Assembly (NCBI GenBank): GCA_030849465.1
Contig: JARVLF010000015.1
Coordinates: forward strand, 434,001-498,000
Source of the DNA: Moesziomyces globuligerus
Taxonomy: Eukaryota; Basidiomycota; Ustilaginomycetes; Ustilaginales; Ustilaginaceae
Direction: 5' to 3'
Length of the DNA: 64,000 bases
Within the stretch, counting starts at the first letter, position 1. The number at the start of each line of letters is the position of its first letter. Both the position numbers and the translations under genes were made by a program. The notes below the pieces were generated by a model, which made no database searches, was not told where the DNA came from, and saw nothing but the letters and a program-made list of their open reading frames with translations. Positions 37,837-47,282 of this stretch are shown piece by piece.

Positions 37837-39128
37837 GCTGACGGATGACGGTATGCCGATGGGTATGCTAACGTGGGGTGTTGGTGGTGCTGGTGCTGTT
37901 AGTGCTGATGCTGGCGAGGCTAGTTGCGCTGAACGACAATGCTCGAAGGATGGAGAGCGAAAAGGAAGTGCCGGAGGTGATGACGGATGTGCTCTACAAG
38001 CTGGTCTAGCTTCCTTGCAGCGTGTCTGGGCCGTTGACGGGTAATGGGTGATGGGTGATGGGTGACGGAGGTGTGGATCGTGAAGAGAGGATCATGTCGA
38101 GCGAGCCTTGTCTTGCACTGGTCTCTGTCAGCCCAGCCCAACGGCGGCAGTAGCACCCTGACCAGCGAGCTCACAGGCGCACCAAAAATCCACTCGCTGC
38201 CTCGCAGGGCCCTCTGCTTTGCTATCCGCCAGCCCAGCACTCTCAGCGCCCGAGTCGCTGCAGACCAAAGCACAGCGCTTGCTCGCGCTCTCACCAACCA
38301 CAGCGCGTCCTGCAATCTTCTTGGCCAGGCCAGGCAGCGCTGCAGCGCTGCAGTACAACTGACGGACAAGGCGAAAAAAATTCCCATTCTGATTTTCTTC
38401 TCAAAAGCGCTGGGGGCTGTATTGGTCACCTGCAAGTCAACGCGTTGCTCTTGAATACAAATCCATCACCCTCGAATCGAGCTTCTTGCTGCTCCCTTTG
38501 TGTGGTGCAAGCACAATTTCAAGAGTGTGAGATCCGCACCTCAGCCTGGCTCGTTTCGGTCGCAGGAAGATCGGGCGTGGATGGGAGAAGCAGCGGTGGA
38601 AAAACGGCGCGGCGCGCTGCGCTCGGAAGGCTGCCTGATCTGATCGAGCCGTGACTGTTGGTTGAGCGCAGCAGCGGCAGCAGCGGCAGCAGCATCGAAA
38701 CACTCTCGGCCATCTACGCGCGTTGCTGCCCCACTCGGTTGCTGTTCCGGTCATCTGGTCGCACCATCCCATATCCAAATCTTGATCCTCCGACGCCTAC
38801 GCCTTTCCACCCATCCTTCCGACCATCACCATCCTCTCTTCCTACTCCCCTCGCCAGCTTTCTGTGCTTGGACGACATCCGTGCTCGTCTCGGCCCAAGC
38901 TGCTGCTGATCCCGTGCTCCCGCCCCTTTCGGTGCGGATCTTCGAGGTCTCTTTGCACCCATCCGGGCCTCTGCTCAGCGCAGCACGTAGCTCCCGTAGC
39001 GCCAAGCGGCTAGCTGCGCACTACCCAACCTCTTTCCCGACCACCACCCTCATCGCGACCTCGATCTTCTCGCTAATCCACCACACGTCCGCAGAGCGAC
39101 CGCATAGCGGCGTAGCCACTCACCTACC
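37837..39128. other. Divergent promoter region between eif3f and spt6
   Basis: 1.29 kb. No gene is supported. It holds an A/T-richer stretch near 38371-38405 and an AGCAGCGGC repeat in the probable Spt6 leader (38667-38692). Confidence 0.55.
38667..38692. repeat. AGCAGCGGC tandem repeat
   Basis: About three nine-base units, roughly 450 bp upstream of the Spt6 start. Confidence 0.8.
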
Positions 39129-42100
39129 ATGGCGGACGAGGAGACCGTCCCCGCCCCTTACTTCCAGGACGATGAGGAGGGCGCTCAATCCGACGAGGGT
39201 GAGGGCGTCGACCTCATGAGATCCGACGGCAACCTCGTCGGCTCCGGCGGCGAGGACAGCAGCGACGAGGAGGAGGATGACGACCCCGAAGAGGCTCGCC
39301 GCGTCGCAGAGGGCTTCATCGCCGAGGATGACGAAGAGGAAGAAGACGAAGACGACGAGGCGCGAAGAGAGCGCAGGAGGCGCAGGAAAAAGAAGAGAAA
39401 GCAGAACGAGGAGGACTTCGAGGTCGACGAGGATGACCTCGAACTCCTCGCAGAGAACACCGGTCAAGCAGGTCGCAAGGGCGCCGGCCGTCTCAAGCGT
39501 TTTCGCCGCGGCTCCGCTTCCCCTCCGGCCGACGACGAAGCGGCCGCAAGGCAGAAGACCCTCGACCAGATCTTCGAAGACGACGATGACGACGAAGACG
39601 ACGACGACATCCGCTCAGGCCGCAGAGCCAACTACGACGATGACGACGACGATCTTCCATCCGTCGGCCAGGCTCTCCGCGCCGGCGTCGCCCGCAAACA
39701 CCGCGAAGCTGGCGGTGGCTACGAAGACGACGGTCTCGACGACTTCATCGAGGAGGACGAAGACGACGAGGAGATGCAGGGGCTCGACGAGGACGAGCGA
39801 GAAGCCAGGCGTCAACAGCGTCGCGAGGAGAAGCGCAAAGCCCGCATGTCTGGCTCGGCGGCCGACCCTGCAAAGGCCGGCATCGACCGTGAGGCTTGGG
39901 ACGAGATCCACGAGATCTTCGGCAACGGCGAGGACTACTACTGGGCGCTCCAAGACGACGACGACGACGCCTTCGAAGACGACAAGAAGAGCAAGATGGA
40001 GTACAAAGACATCTTCGAGCCCGCACAGATCGCAGAGCGCATGCTCACCGAGGAAGACGAGCGCATCAAGCGCATCGACATCCCCGAGCGCCTCCAGCTC
40101 GCCTGCCCCGGCGAAGATGGCCTCAAGCTCCTCGAACGCAAGCTCACAGACGCAGAGCTCTTCCAAGCCGCAAAGTGGGCTTCCACTCGCATCTCCACCA
40201 GAACCTCGGCCGACTTCCTCGACGACGCCGGCCTCTTCTTCCGCTTCCGCTCCCAGTTCCTCAACGCCGTCCAGCTCATGCTCTCCTACATGCTCAACGA
40301 CCTCCTCGAGGTCCCCTTCCTCTTCCAGCACCGCTTCGACGATCTCGAACACCTTCCCTCCTACGACGATGGCGACCGCGACTTCCGCAGCGTCGACTTG
40401 CTTACCCGCAGAGAACTCTACACCCTCAGCGGCCTCGGCCTCAAGTTCAAGACTCTCCTCGTTCGCAAGGACCAGCTCCGCGCTGCCTTTGACAAGATTC
40501 ACATCGATGTCAAGGCAGATCCGGACGCTCTCGCTGCCGACGGTGAGCCAAAGCAGGAGGACGCCAGCACGACGCGCCTCGAGGCCTCGCGCAAGCAGCG
40601 CGCTGTCTTCGAGGACATGCTGGCCCAAGCCGCCAGCCTCGAGGAGCTCTCGGATATCACCGAATGGCTCACCCTTCGCTACGGGCAAAAGATGCGCGAC
40701 GCGCAGGCCCTCGCAAGCAGCGCTGCCGACACTGCCGCAGATGACATGGAGGGCCTCACCATCGACGGTCAGTCGATCGCAACCCCCACGCCTGGCTTCA
40801 AAAAGCCGAGCTTGGTAGGACAGTACGAGCGCACAAAGAACACCGTCCTCTCCGAGCTCGCGAAGAAGTTCGGCATCTCCTCCGACGAACTCGCTGCCAA
40901 CATCTCGAGCTCCTCGCGCCAGTACTCTCCGCGCGACCCCGAGGAGCAGCCGTTCAAGTTTGCCGAGCAGTTCACCGGTGCAGCCTGGGGCGCTCAGTCG
41001 CCCGAGATTGCGCTCGCAAAGGCCAAGATGATGCTCAGCCAGGAGATCGGCAAGGACCCCATTCTCAAGCGCGAGATCCGCCAGCTCTTCAAGGACGCAG
41101 CCGAGATCAACATCGAGCCTACAGAGCGCGGCATGACCGTCATCGACGACCAGCACCCTTACGCCAACTTCAAATTCCTGCTCAACAAGCCCGCACGGCT
41201 CGTGCCCCAGCAGCCGGCACAGTACCTGCAGATGCTCCAAGCCGAAGAGGAGCTGCTGATCAAGCTCGACATCGGCCTCAAGGATGTCGTCCTGTCGCGC
41301 TTCGAGAACCGCCTGTACACCAACTACGCCAGCGAGGGCGTTGGCGAGGCCAGCCAGGCGTGGAACAACCAGCGACGTGAAGTCATCCAGGAGGCGCTCA
41401 AGACCCATCTCGTGCCCAACGGACGTCTGTGGCTCAAGGAGTGGCTCCGCGAAGAATCGCGAGAGATGCTTCTGCGCCACTGCGACGTGCTGATGACCAA
41501 GCGCGTCCAGGACGGCCCCTTCGTCTCGAGAAGCATGATCGCCAGGAACGCCGATCCCAAGATCGAGGAGGAGGACCGCATCCCACGTGTACTCGCCGTA
41601 TCGCACGGCGGAGGCGACCCCAGGAAGGACGTCGTGCAGGCCGTCTACCTGGACGAGCGAAATCGCTTCCGCGAGCACGTCACCTTTGACGACTTGCGAC
41701 CGCTCACCGCTCGCCAACTGCAAGACCGCGAGATGGAGATGGAGCGATCGCGCGGCAAAGCCGAATTCGTCGACCACCGTGCCGACTTTGTCAAGCTGCT
41801 GAAACAGCGCCGACCCGACGTCGTGGTCGTCAGCGGCTGGAGCGTGCGTACTGCCGAGCTCAAGAAGAACGTGCGCGAGCTGGTCGACATGGCGCATCAG
41901 GAGATCTGCGATGACGACCGACTCGATTCGGATTCCGAACGCGATCAGGCGCTCATCGACGTGGTGACCTGCCACGACGACGTCGCCCGCATCTACCAGC
42001 ACAGCAGTCGTGCGGCCGAAGAGTTCCCCGAGCTCAACGAGCTCGGCCGCTATTGTCTCGCACTGGCCCGATACGCCCAGTCGCCCGTCAACGAATTCGC

Positions 42101-44330
42101 AGCGCTTGGCAACGATCTCACCGCAGTCATCCTCGACCCGAACCAACGCTTGCTGCCGCAGGATCGCCTTCGATTGCACTTCGAACGTTGCATCGGCGCG
42201 GTGGTCAACGACCTCGGCGTCGAGATCAACCAGGCAACGACGAGCTCGTATCTGCAGGCGATGCTGCCGTACGTGGCGGGCCTTGGACCGAGGAAGGCGC
42301 ATGCGTTGGTGAATGCCATCAACACCAAGCTCGAGGGCACGCTGATCAACCGCACGCTGCTGCTGTCGCGCAGCATCCTGCCGTTCCAGGTGTTCCAGAA
42401 CTGCGCATCGTTCCTGCGCATCGAGCAGGACATGCTGCTCGAGGCGGACGAAGACGACGTACCGGACGTTCTCGACAGCACTCGCATTCATCCCGAGGAC
42501 TACGACTTCCCGCGCAAGATGGCGGCGGACGCGCTCAACAAGCACGAGGAGGATCTCGAGGGCGAGCATCCGAGTCTGCCGTGCAAGGAGCTGATGGAAG
42601 ATGTGGATCCGGCGGATAAGCTGGCGACGCTCGACCTGGACAACTATGCGCAGATGCTGTACGAGCGCAAGGGCGAGAAGAAGCGCGCGACGCTGCAGTC
42701 GTGCAAGCAGGAGCTGATCAAGCCGTACGACGATCTGCGCGAGAAGCAGCGCGAGCCGTCGAAGGAGGAGATGCTGACCATGTTTACGGGCGAGACGCCC
42801 AAGACGCTCTCCGAGGGCTTTGTGGTGTCGGTCGAGGTGATGCGTGTGCAGGAGGGCAACCGCATGGCCGAGGGCCACGTGCGCTGCCGACTCGACTCGG
42901 GCATCGAGGGAATCATCGAGGCCGAGTACACGTCGGACAACTTTGCGCCCGGCTCGGTGCGGCTGCGCGACCTCTTCCGGCCGCAGCAGACGTTGGATGC
43001 GCTGGTGCACCAGATCGAGCCCGAGACCTGCACGGTCAAGCTTAGCATCCGGCCGTGGGATCTGCAGCACCGTGCGCTGCACCAGGGCAAGACGCCGCTC
43101 GACCCCAAGTTCTACGACATTGGCAAGGCGGAGAAGTGGAACGAGCAGGCGGCGGCGAAGGCCAAGGCGCGCGTCCAGGCGCGCAGGCAGAACCGCGTGA
43201 TCGACCATCCGAACTACCACAACTTCAACTACAAGGATGCGGTGGTGTTCTTGCGCGGGCAGCCGCGTGGCTCGGTGGTGGTGCGACCGAGCAGCAAGGG
43301 CGACGACCATCTGGCGGTGACGTGGAAGGTGGACGAGGGCGTGTACCAGAACATCGACGTGCTGGAGCTGGACAAGGAGAGCGAGTACTCGCTCGGCCGC
43401 GTGCTGCGCATCGAGGGCATGGGCTCGTACTCGGACTTGGACGAACTCATCGTCAACCACGTCAAGCCGATGGTCAACATGGTCGAGATGATGATCAACC
43501 ACGAAAAGTACAAGGGTGCCGACGAGGAGGATCTGCACCGCTACCTGACCAACTGGTCGCTGGCCAATCCGTCGCGCTCCGTCTATGCGTTTGGCCTCAA
43601 CCGCGAACGGCCTGGCTATTTCAACCTCTCGTTCAAGGCGAATCGCGACGCGGCGATCCAGACGTGGCCGGTCAAGGTGCTGCCGAATGCGTTCAAGCTC
43701 GGGCCGGCCGACCAGCTGGCGGATGTGGCGGCGCTGTGCAACGCGTTCAAGACGCAGTACACGACGCAGGCGAGCATGGCGCGCGGCGCAAAGACGCCCT
43801 ATGGCGGCGGACGCACGCCGGCACCGGGCATGGGCGGCGCCACGCCCATGGGCGCGCGTACGCCCTACGGCGGACGCAACGGGATGGCAGGCGGTGCGAC
43901 ACCGCGCGGCGCCGGCATGTGTATGGGTGGCGGTATGGGCGCGGCTGCGGCTGGCGGCTACGGCACCCCGCTGGTCAACGTGGCGTCGGCAACGCCCAAC
44001 CCGTACGGAGGCGGGTATGGTCGCACTGGCCCACCGGCTGGCGGGTACGGTGGACCGCCGCCGCCCGGCAGGCCGCCAGCGATGCCAGGTGCACCGCCCA
44101 TGATGCCGCCGGGGATGATGAGCGGCGGAGCGCCGCCGGGCTATCCGCCCGCGTACGGCGGAGCTCCGGGTGGCGCGGGCGAGCCAGGACCCCCGCCGTC
44201 GAGGCCGCAGGTGCCGAGGGGCATGCATCCCGACCGATACGCACAGGCCATGTATGGCGGAGCCTCGGGTGGTGGTGACCAGAACTACGGTGGCGGCGGT
44301 GCGGGTGGATACGGTGGCCAGCCCTACTAG
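39129..44330 (+). CDS. SPT6: Transcription elongation factor and histone chaperone Spt6
   Basis: 1733 residues, one exon, context ACC-ATGG. Order of parts: a very acidic N-terminus (1-230, EDDEEEEDEDDEARRERR), which binds histones and the Spn1 partner; the helix-rich core starting near 280; a YqgF-like domain (DVVVVSGWSVRT region, about 890-1030); helix-hairpin-helix (LPYVAGLGPRKAHALVNAI, about 1040-1060); an S1 domain (about 1230-1300, VRCRLDSGIEGIIEAEYTSD); the tandem SH2 unit (about 1360-1560, with AVVFLRGQPRGSVVVRPSSKGDD); and a Gly/Pro/Tyr-rich tail with TPYGG/TP repeats. Spt6 travels with RNA polymerase II and restores nucleosomes; the SH2 pair binds the Rpb1 linker. High confidence. 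The complementary strand carries a 1639-codon open frame that is only a shadow. Confidence 0.97.
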   Translation: MADEETVPAPYFQDDEEGAQSDEGEGVDLMRSDGNLVGSGGEDSSDEEEDDDPEEARRVAEGFIAEDDEEEEDEDDEARRERRRRRKKKRKQNEEDFEVDEDDLELLAENTGQAGRKGAGRLKRFRRGSASPPADDEAAARQKTLDQIFEDDDDDEDDDDIRSGRRANYDDDDDDLPSVGQALRAGVARKHREAGGGYEDDGLDDFIEEDEDDEEMQGLDEDEREARRQQRREEKRKARMSGSAADPAKAGIDREAWDEIHEIFGNGEDYYWALQDDDDDAFEDDKKSKMEYKDIFEPAQIAERMLTEEDERIKRIDIPERLQLACPGEDGLKLLERKLTDAELFQAAKWASTRISTRTSADFLDDAGLFFRFRSQFLNAVQLMLSYMLNDLLEVPFLFQHRFDDLEHLPSYDDGDRDFRSVDLLTRRELYTLSGLGLKFKTLLVRKDQLRAAFDKIHIDVKADPDALAADGEPKQEDASTTRLEASRKQRAVFEDMLAQAASLEELSDITEWLTLRYGQKMRDAQALASSAADTAADDMEGLTIDGQSIATPTPGFKKPSLVGQYERTKNTVLSELAKKFGISSDELAANISSSSRQYSPRDPEEQPFKFAEQFTGAAWGAQSPEIALAKAKMMLSQEIGKDPILKREIRQLFKDAAEINIEPTERGMTVIDDQHPYANFKFLLNKPARLVPQQPAQYLQMLQAEEELLIKLDIGLKDVVLSRFENRLYTNYASEGVGEASQAWNNQRREVIQEALKTHLVPNGRLWLKEWLREESREMLLRHCDVLMTKRVQDGPFVSRSMIARNADPKIEEEDRIPRVLAVSHGGGDPRKDVVQAVYLDERNRFREHVTFDDLRPLTARQLQDREMEMERSRGKAEFVDHRADFVKLLKQRRPDVVVVSGWSVRTAELKKNVRELVDMAHQEICDDDRLDSDSERDQALIDVVTCHDDVARIYQHSSRAAEEFPELNELGRYCLALARYAQSPVNEFAALGNDLTAVILDPNQRLLPQDRLRLHFERCIGAVVNDLGVEINQATTSSYLQAMLPYVAGLGPRKAHALVNAINTKLEGTLINRTLLLSRSILPFQVFQNCASFLRIEQDMLLEADEDDVPDVLDSTRIHPEDYDFPRKMAADALNKHEEDLEGEHPSLPCKELMEDVDPADKLATLDLDNYAQMLYERKGEKKRATLQSCKQELIKPYDDLREKQREPSKEEMLTMFTGETPKTLSEGFVVSVEVMRVQEGNRMAEGHVRCRLDSGIEGIIEAEYTSDNFAPGSVRLRDLFRPQQTLDALVHQIEPETCTVKLSIRPWDLQHRALHQGKTPLDPKFYDIGKAEKWNEQAAAKAKARVQARRQNRVIDHPNYHNFNYKDAVVFLRGQPRGSVVVRPSSKGDDHLAVTWKVDEGVYQNIDVLELDKESEYSLGRVLRIEGMGSYSDLDELIVNHVKPMVNMVEMMINHEKYKGADEEDLHRYLTNWSLANPSRSVYAFGLNRERPGYFNLSFKANRDAAIQTWPVKVLPNAFKLGPADQLADVAALCNAFKTQYTTQASMARGAKTPYGGGRTPAPGMGGATPMGARTPYGGRNGMAGGATPRGAGMCMGGGMGAAAAGGYGTPLVNVASATPNPYGGGYGRTGPPAGGYGGPPPPGRPPAMPGAPPMMPPGMMSGGAPPGYPPAYGGAPGGAGEPGPPPSRPQVPRGMHPDRYAQAMYGGASGGGDQNYGGGGAGGYGGQPY

Positions 44331-44552
44331 CCTTGATTGAACCATGTATTCCATATCGCTTCTCAAAATGAATATGCAACACGTTGTTTTACGATTCTTC
44401 CGGAGTTGGTGCGAGAGTGCAGTGAGGGTGAGGGCCTCCACATTTGGGGTGGTGGAATTGCACGTGCGCGCGCGTGGTTGCAGGGTGAGAGGTGCAAGGG
44501 GCGGATGTGACGGCGCTTTCGTGGCTGCCACCATCTTGTTTTTCGGGGGACG

Positions 44553-44983
44553 ATGAGTTATCTCGATTCGTCCACGGCGTCGGGGTCATCGGCGACAGGG
44601 ATGGGGACGGGAGAGATGGCGCCCACGTCGTTGATCTCCCACCTCGTCCATCGACAGGTCCAATCCACCCATCCACATCGAGCACGGCCGGACGAAGACG
44701 ACGAGAGCGAGTACAGCTACAGCCAGGACTCGGAGGCTCTCCAGCGCGAATGGGACCAGCAGGTGGAACAGTTCAAACTCCTCGTCCAGATCATCATCTG
44801 CCCCTTTGTAGGCAAGTTCTTCGGCCGCAAATTCGGATACTACCGTAAGTCACTTTCCCACACCCCCTTTCCCCCCCAACTAGAGGACGTGCGCAAGGCT
44901 GATTCTTCGTGGCTTTGGCAGTGTTCAACCGATACAAACTGCTAGGCTCGCCCTTCCGATCCGCTTTCTGGGGCCTCACATGA
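44553..44983 (+). CDS. Mim2-like mitochondrial outer membrane import protein
   Basis: Two exons, 44553-44844 and 44922-44983, with a 77-nt phase-1 intron (GTAAGT...TTGGCAG), giving 117 residues; reading through the intron would give a different, unrelated tail. The first half is hydrophilic and acidic (EDDESEYSYSQDSEALQREWDQQ). One membrane segment follows (VEQFKLLVQIIICPFVGKFF), then GRKFGYYLFNRYKLLGSPFR spanning the splice site. An acidic cytosolic N-terminus, a QREW-type helix, one TM with Pro-x-x-Gly-(K/R)-x-x-Gly-Arg, and a short aromatic/basic tail is the Mim2 pattern. Mim2 works with Mim1 to insert alpha-helical proteins into the mitochondrial outer membrane. The call is by motif; Mim2 is short, so some doubt remains. 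Confidence 0.7.
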
Positions 44984-45069
44984 CACGCACTGAGTCACAC
45001 AATTCCAACCAGCACATCTCAGCGCCGGAGCGAGACCAAAACGAGTGTGCTTGATTAAGAGATAAGAGT

Positions 45070-46854
45070 CTAGCGACGAAGGAAGGCGGGGATGCTCGAG
45101 GCTCTGCGGACGATGAGGACGGCGCTGAGCACGACGGCGATGGCGCATCCGATCGAGGTGACGACAAAGACTTGGCGATAGCACTCCTCGCCGTCCATGC
45201 AGAGGTGTCGAGCGGCGGGATGTTGCTGCTTTCCGCTGACCGTGGCGAGAGCATCGGTGACGGCCTGGACGAGGGTGGGATCCGAATCGACGTGGCTATC
45301 GTAGATCCTGCCAAAGAGGAGGTTGAAGATGTTGCCGGCGACGACGGGCGAGAGGCTGACAAAGCCGTAGTTTTGCGAAAAGTGCTTCATGCCAAACCAC
45401 TCAAAGACGAGCGTGGGGCAGACTCCGAACAGCGTGCCGTAGGCCAATCCGGTAAGCGCCGATACGGCAAAGAGACTATCCACCGTCTTGACCGCTCCCG
45501 GAAATGCAGCCAAGAGCTGACTGCCCAACGCCAGCGTCGTGACTACCGCCAACAACCAGACGCGGTTGGCAGGCGAGCCAGTTCGGTTGACGAGCAGGTC
45601 CGAGAGCAAGCCGATCAGGATGCGTCCGCCAAAGTTGCACAGCGAGAGCAGCGAGACCTGGCGCGCCTGGATCTGCTGCACCGCACTCTTGGCGCTCTTT
45701 CGAAGCGCCTCGAAATCGCGACGCCGCACCAGATCCGCATTGTCCGCAGCTACGAGCACCACATCGAGACGATGGTTGTAGTCCCACAGCGCCTTGGTGA
45801 TCGTGCCGACGTTGTTGATCAGCACCAGGCCCGCGCCCGAGACGAGCGCCATGACGCAAAAGATCAGGTAGAAGTCCAACTGCCGGAACAGACGTCGGCC
45901 AGAAATGTCGATCTGCGATGGATCCACCTCGACGCGGCTACCGCGCGCCTTGGACTCGTCGCGGCCCGAGAGTAGGCCTTGCGTTTCGGGATCCTCGGCC
46001 GCCTCGACGGCGCGCGAGCCTCCCGCTTGCACACCCGAGCGACCCGCCTCGGCGGCGTCTCCTTCGTCGTCGGTCGCTTCCGCAGAAAGCGCCTCGGGTT
46101 GCTGCCAAATCGTAGCGCGCGCGCCGATGTCCGACGACGTCCTCCTGCGCAGACGCCCTTCTCCGGTCGCCCTCGCACCCTCGCTGCTCGCAACGGGTGG
46201 GTCGAGCGGAGGAATGATCTTGATGAGTCCGAGTCCGATCAGCATGCTCGCCATGCTGCCGCCGGCCAGCAGCAGCAGGTAGTCGCCCGTGTTGCCCGGG
46301 AAGAGCAGGTGCGAGAGCGTCGAGTAGAAGAACGCACTCAGCCCAAAGCCGGATAGCACCAGCGCTGTCGCCGTGCCCCTACGGCTGCCGCCCCACGACT
46401 TGGCCTGTGCATTCATCGCGGCGGTGAAGCCGCCGCTGTTGCCGAGGCCGGTGAGCAGGTTGAGGAGGAAGAGGAACGGCGTCGAGTGGAGCGTCCACTC
46501 GCGCGTGTAGCTCGCCGAGAGGCCGGCGTAGCCGAGCGGCACGAGCACGGCGGCGACGATGAGCGCCGTCTGCGGGCCGCGCTTGTCGATGAAGCGACCC
46601 CAGAGCGGCGAGGAGAGGTAGACGCCCGCGTTGCCCGCGATGCCGATCAGGTTGATCTGCGTCGAGCTCAGGTGCAGCGACTCCTGCAGCTGCGGCGCAA
46701 ACGACGAGAAGGCATAGTTGGAGCCGGCGGACAGCGCGACGCACACCGAGCCGGCGAGCGAGATGAGCTTGCGTCGCAGCAGCCGCTGGCGTTCTTCGGG
46801 GGTGAGATGGCGCGGGGTGCTCGCGGGCAGCGGAGTCGATTGCGTGTGCACCAT
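45070..46854 (-). CDS. MFS transporter, Mch1/nodulin-like type
   Basis: 594 residues from the ATG at 46854 (MVHTQSTPLP); 27 earlier codons begin with GTG. Twelve hydrophobic segments are visible in two halves, separated by a long polar loop (about 215-320) rich in Arg, Glu and Gly. The first helix region LISLAGSVCVALSAGSNYAFSSFAPQL and the loop 2-3 motif GNAGVYLSSPLWGRFIDKRGPQ match the Mch1-type MFS group; the second half starts FYLIFCVMALVSGAGLVLINNVGTI. Mch1 is named after monocarboxylate transporters, but fungal deletion studies did not support monocarboxylate transport, so the substrate is unknown. The vacuolar or plasma membrane location cannot be read. It converges on the Mim2-like gene with 86 bp between stops. 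Confidence 0.85.
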   Translation of the reverse strand: MVHTQSTPLPASTPRHLTPEERQRLLRRKLISLAGSVCVALSAGSNYAFSSFAPQLQESLHLSSTQINLIGIAGNAGVYLSSPLWGRFIDKRGPQTALIVAAVLVPLGYAGLSASYTREWTLHSTPFLFLLNLLTGLGNSGGFTAAMNAQAKSWGGSRRGTATALVLSGFGLSAFFYSTLSHLLFPGNTGDYLLLLAGGSMASMLIGLGLIKIIPPLDPPVASSEGARATGEGRLRRRTSSDIGARATIWQQPEALSAEATDDEGDAAEAGRSGVQAGGSRAVEAAEDPETQGLLSGRDESKARGSRVEVDPSQIDISGRRLFRQLDFYLIFCVMALVSGAGLVLINNVGTITKALWDYNHRLDVVLVAADNADLVRRRDFEALRKSAKSAVQQIQARQVSLLSLCNFGGRILIGLLSDLLVNRTGSPANRVWLLAVVTTLALGSQLLAAFPGAVKTVDSLFAVSALTGLAYGTLFGVCPTLVFEWFGMKHFSQNYGFVSLSPVVAGNIFNLLFGRIYDSHVDSDPTLVQAVTDALATVSGKQQHPAARHLCMDGEECYRQVFVVTSIGCAIAVVLSAVLIVRRASSIPAFLRR

Positions 46855-47282
46855 GCTGGGCAGCCACGACGCCAGGTGGTGGTGGCCGAGGTCGGGGGCC
46901 TTATCGAGGGCCAAGCAAGGCGTAGATCGAGGCACAGCGGAGGTTGAAGGGGGTCGTGCGGTGTGGAGCTGGGGATGAAGGTGTGTGGAATGTGGTGGTG
47001 TTGCGTGGGGGGTTGTTGGGTGCAGGATGCATACCGTCCAACTCGCAGACTACGGCGGGAACGTGGGGGGCGCTGCTGTTCAATTTGCCGGCTCGAGTCG
47101 ACGCTCTGCCGCCAAGTTGGAAATTTCGCCGCGCAACTCAGACGTCACAGCCGCACTCAGCTCGCATGCACACACAGGGCTCAGGGTACTGTATCACTCT
47201 GGTCCGCCCATTCGGTCCACCGCCATCTCGGACAGCTTCAAATCCCACCTTTGAATTGCGCCTGCTGCAACAAGTGATGCGC
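46855..47282. other. Intergenic between rec8 and the MFS gene
   Basis: 428 bp: Rec8 terminator side and MFS promoter. No gene is seen; purine/pyrimidine composition is ordinary. Confidence 0.5.

Noticed and set aside
39615..44534. 1639-codon open frame antisense to Spt6
   Set aside because: The sense strand encodes a full Spt6; the antisense frame is a codon-bias shadow with no domain.
44845..44945. Read-through C-terminus of the Mim2-like gene (unspliced frame)
   Set aside because: GTAAGT at 44845 and the CAG acceptor at 44921 give a tail (LFNRYKLLGSPFR) that fits the family; the read-through tail does not.
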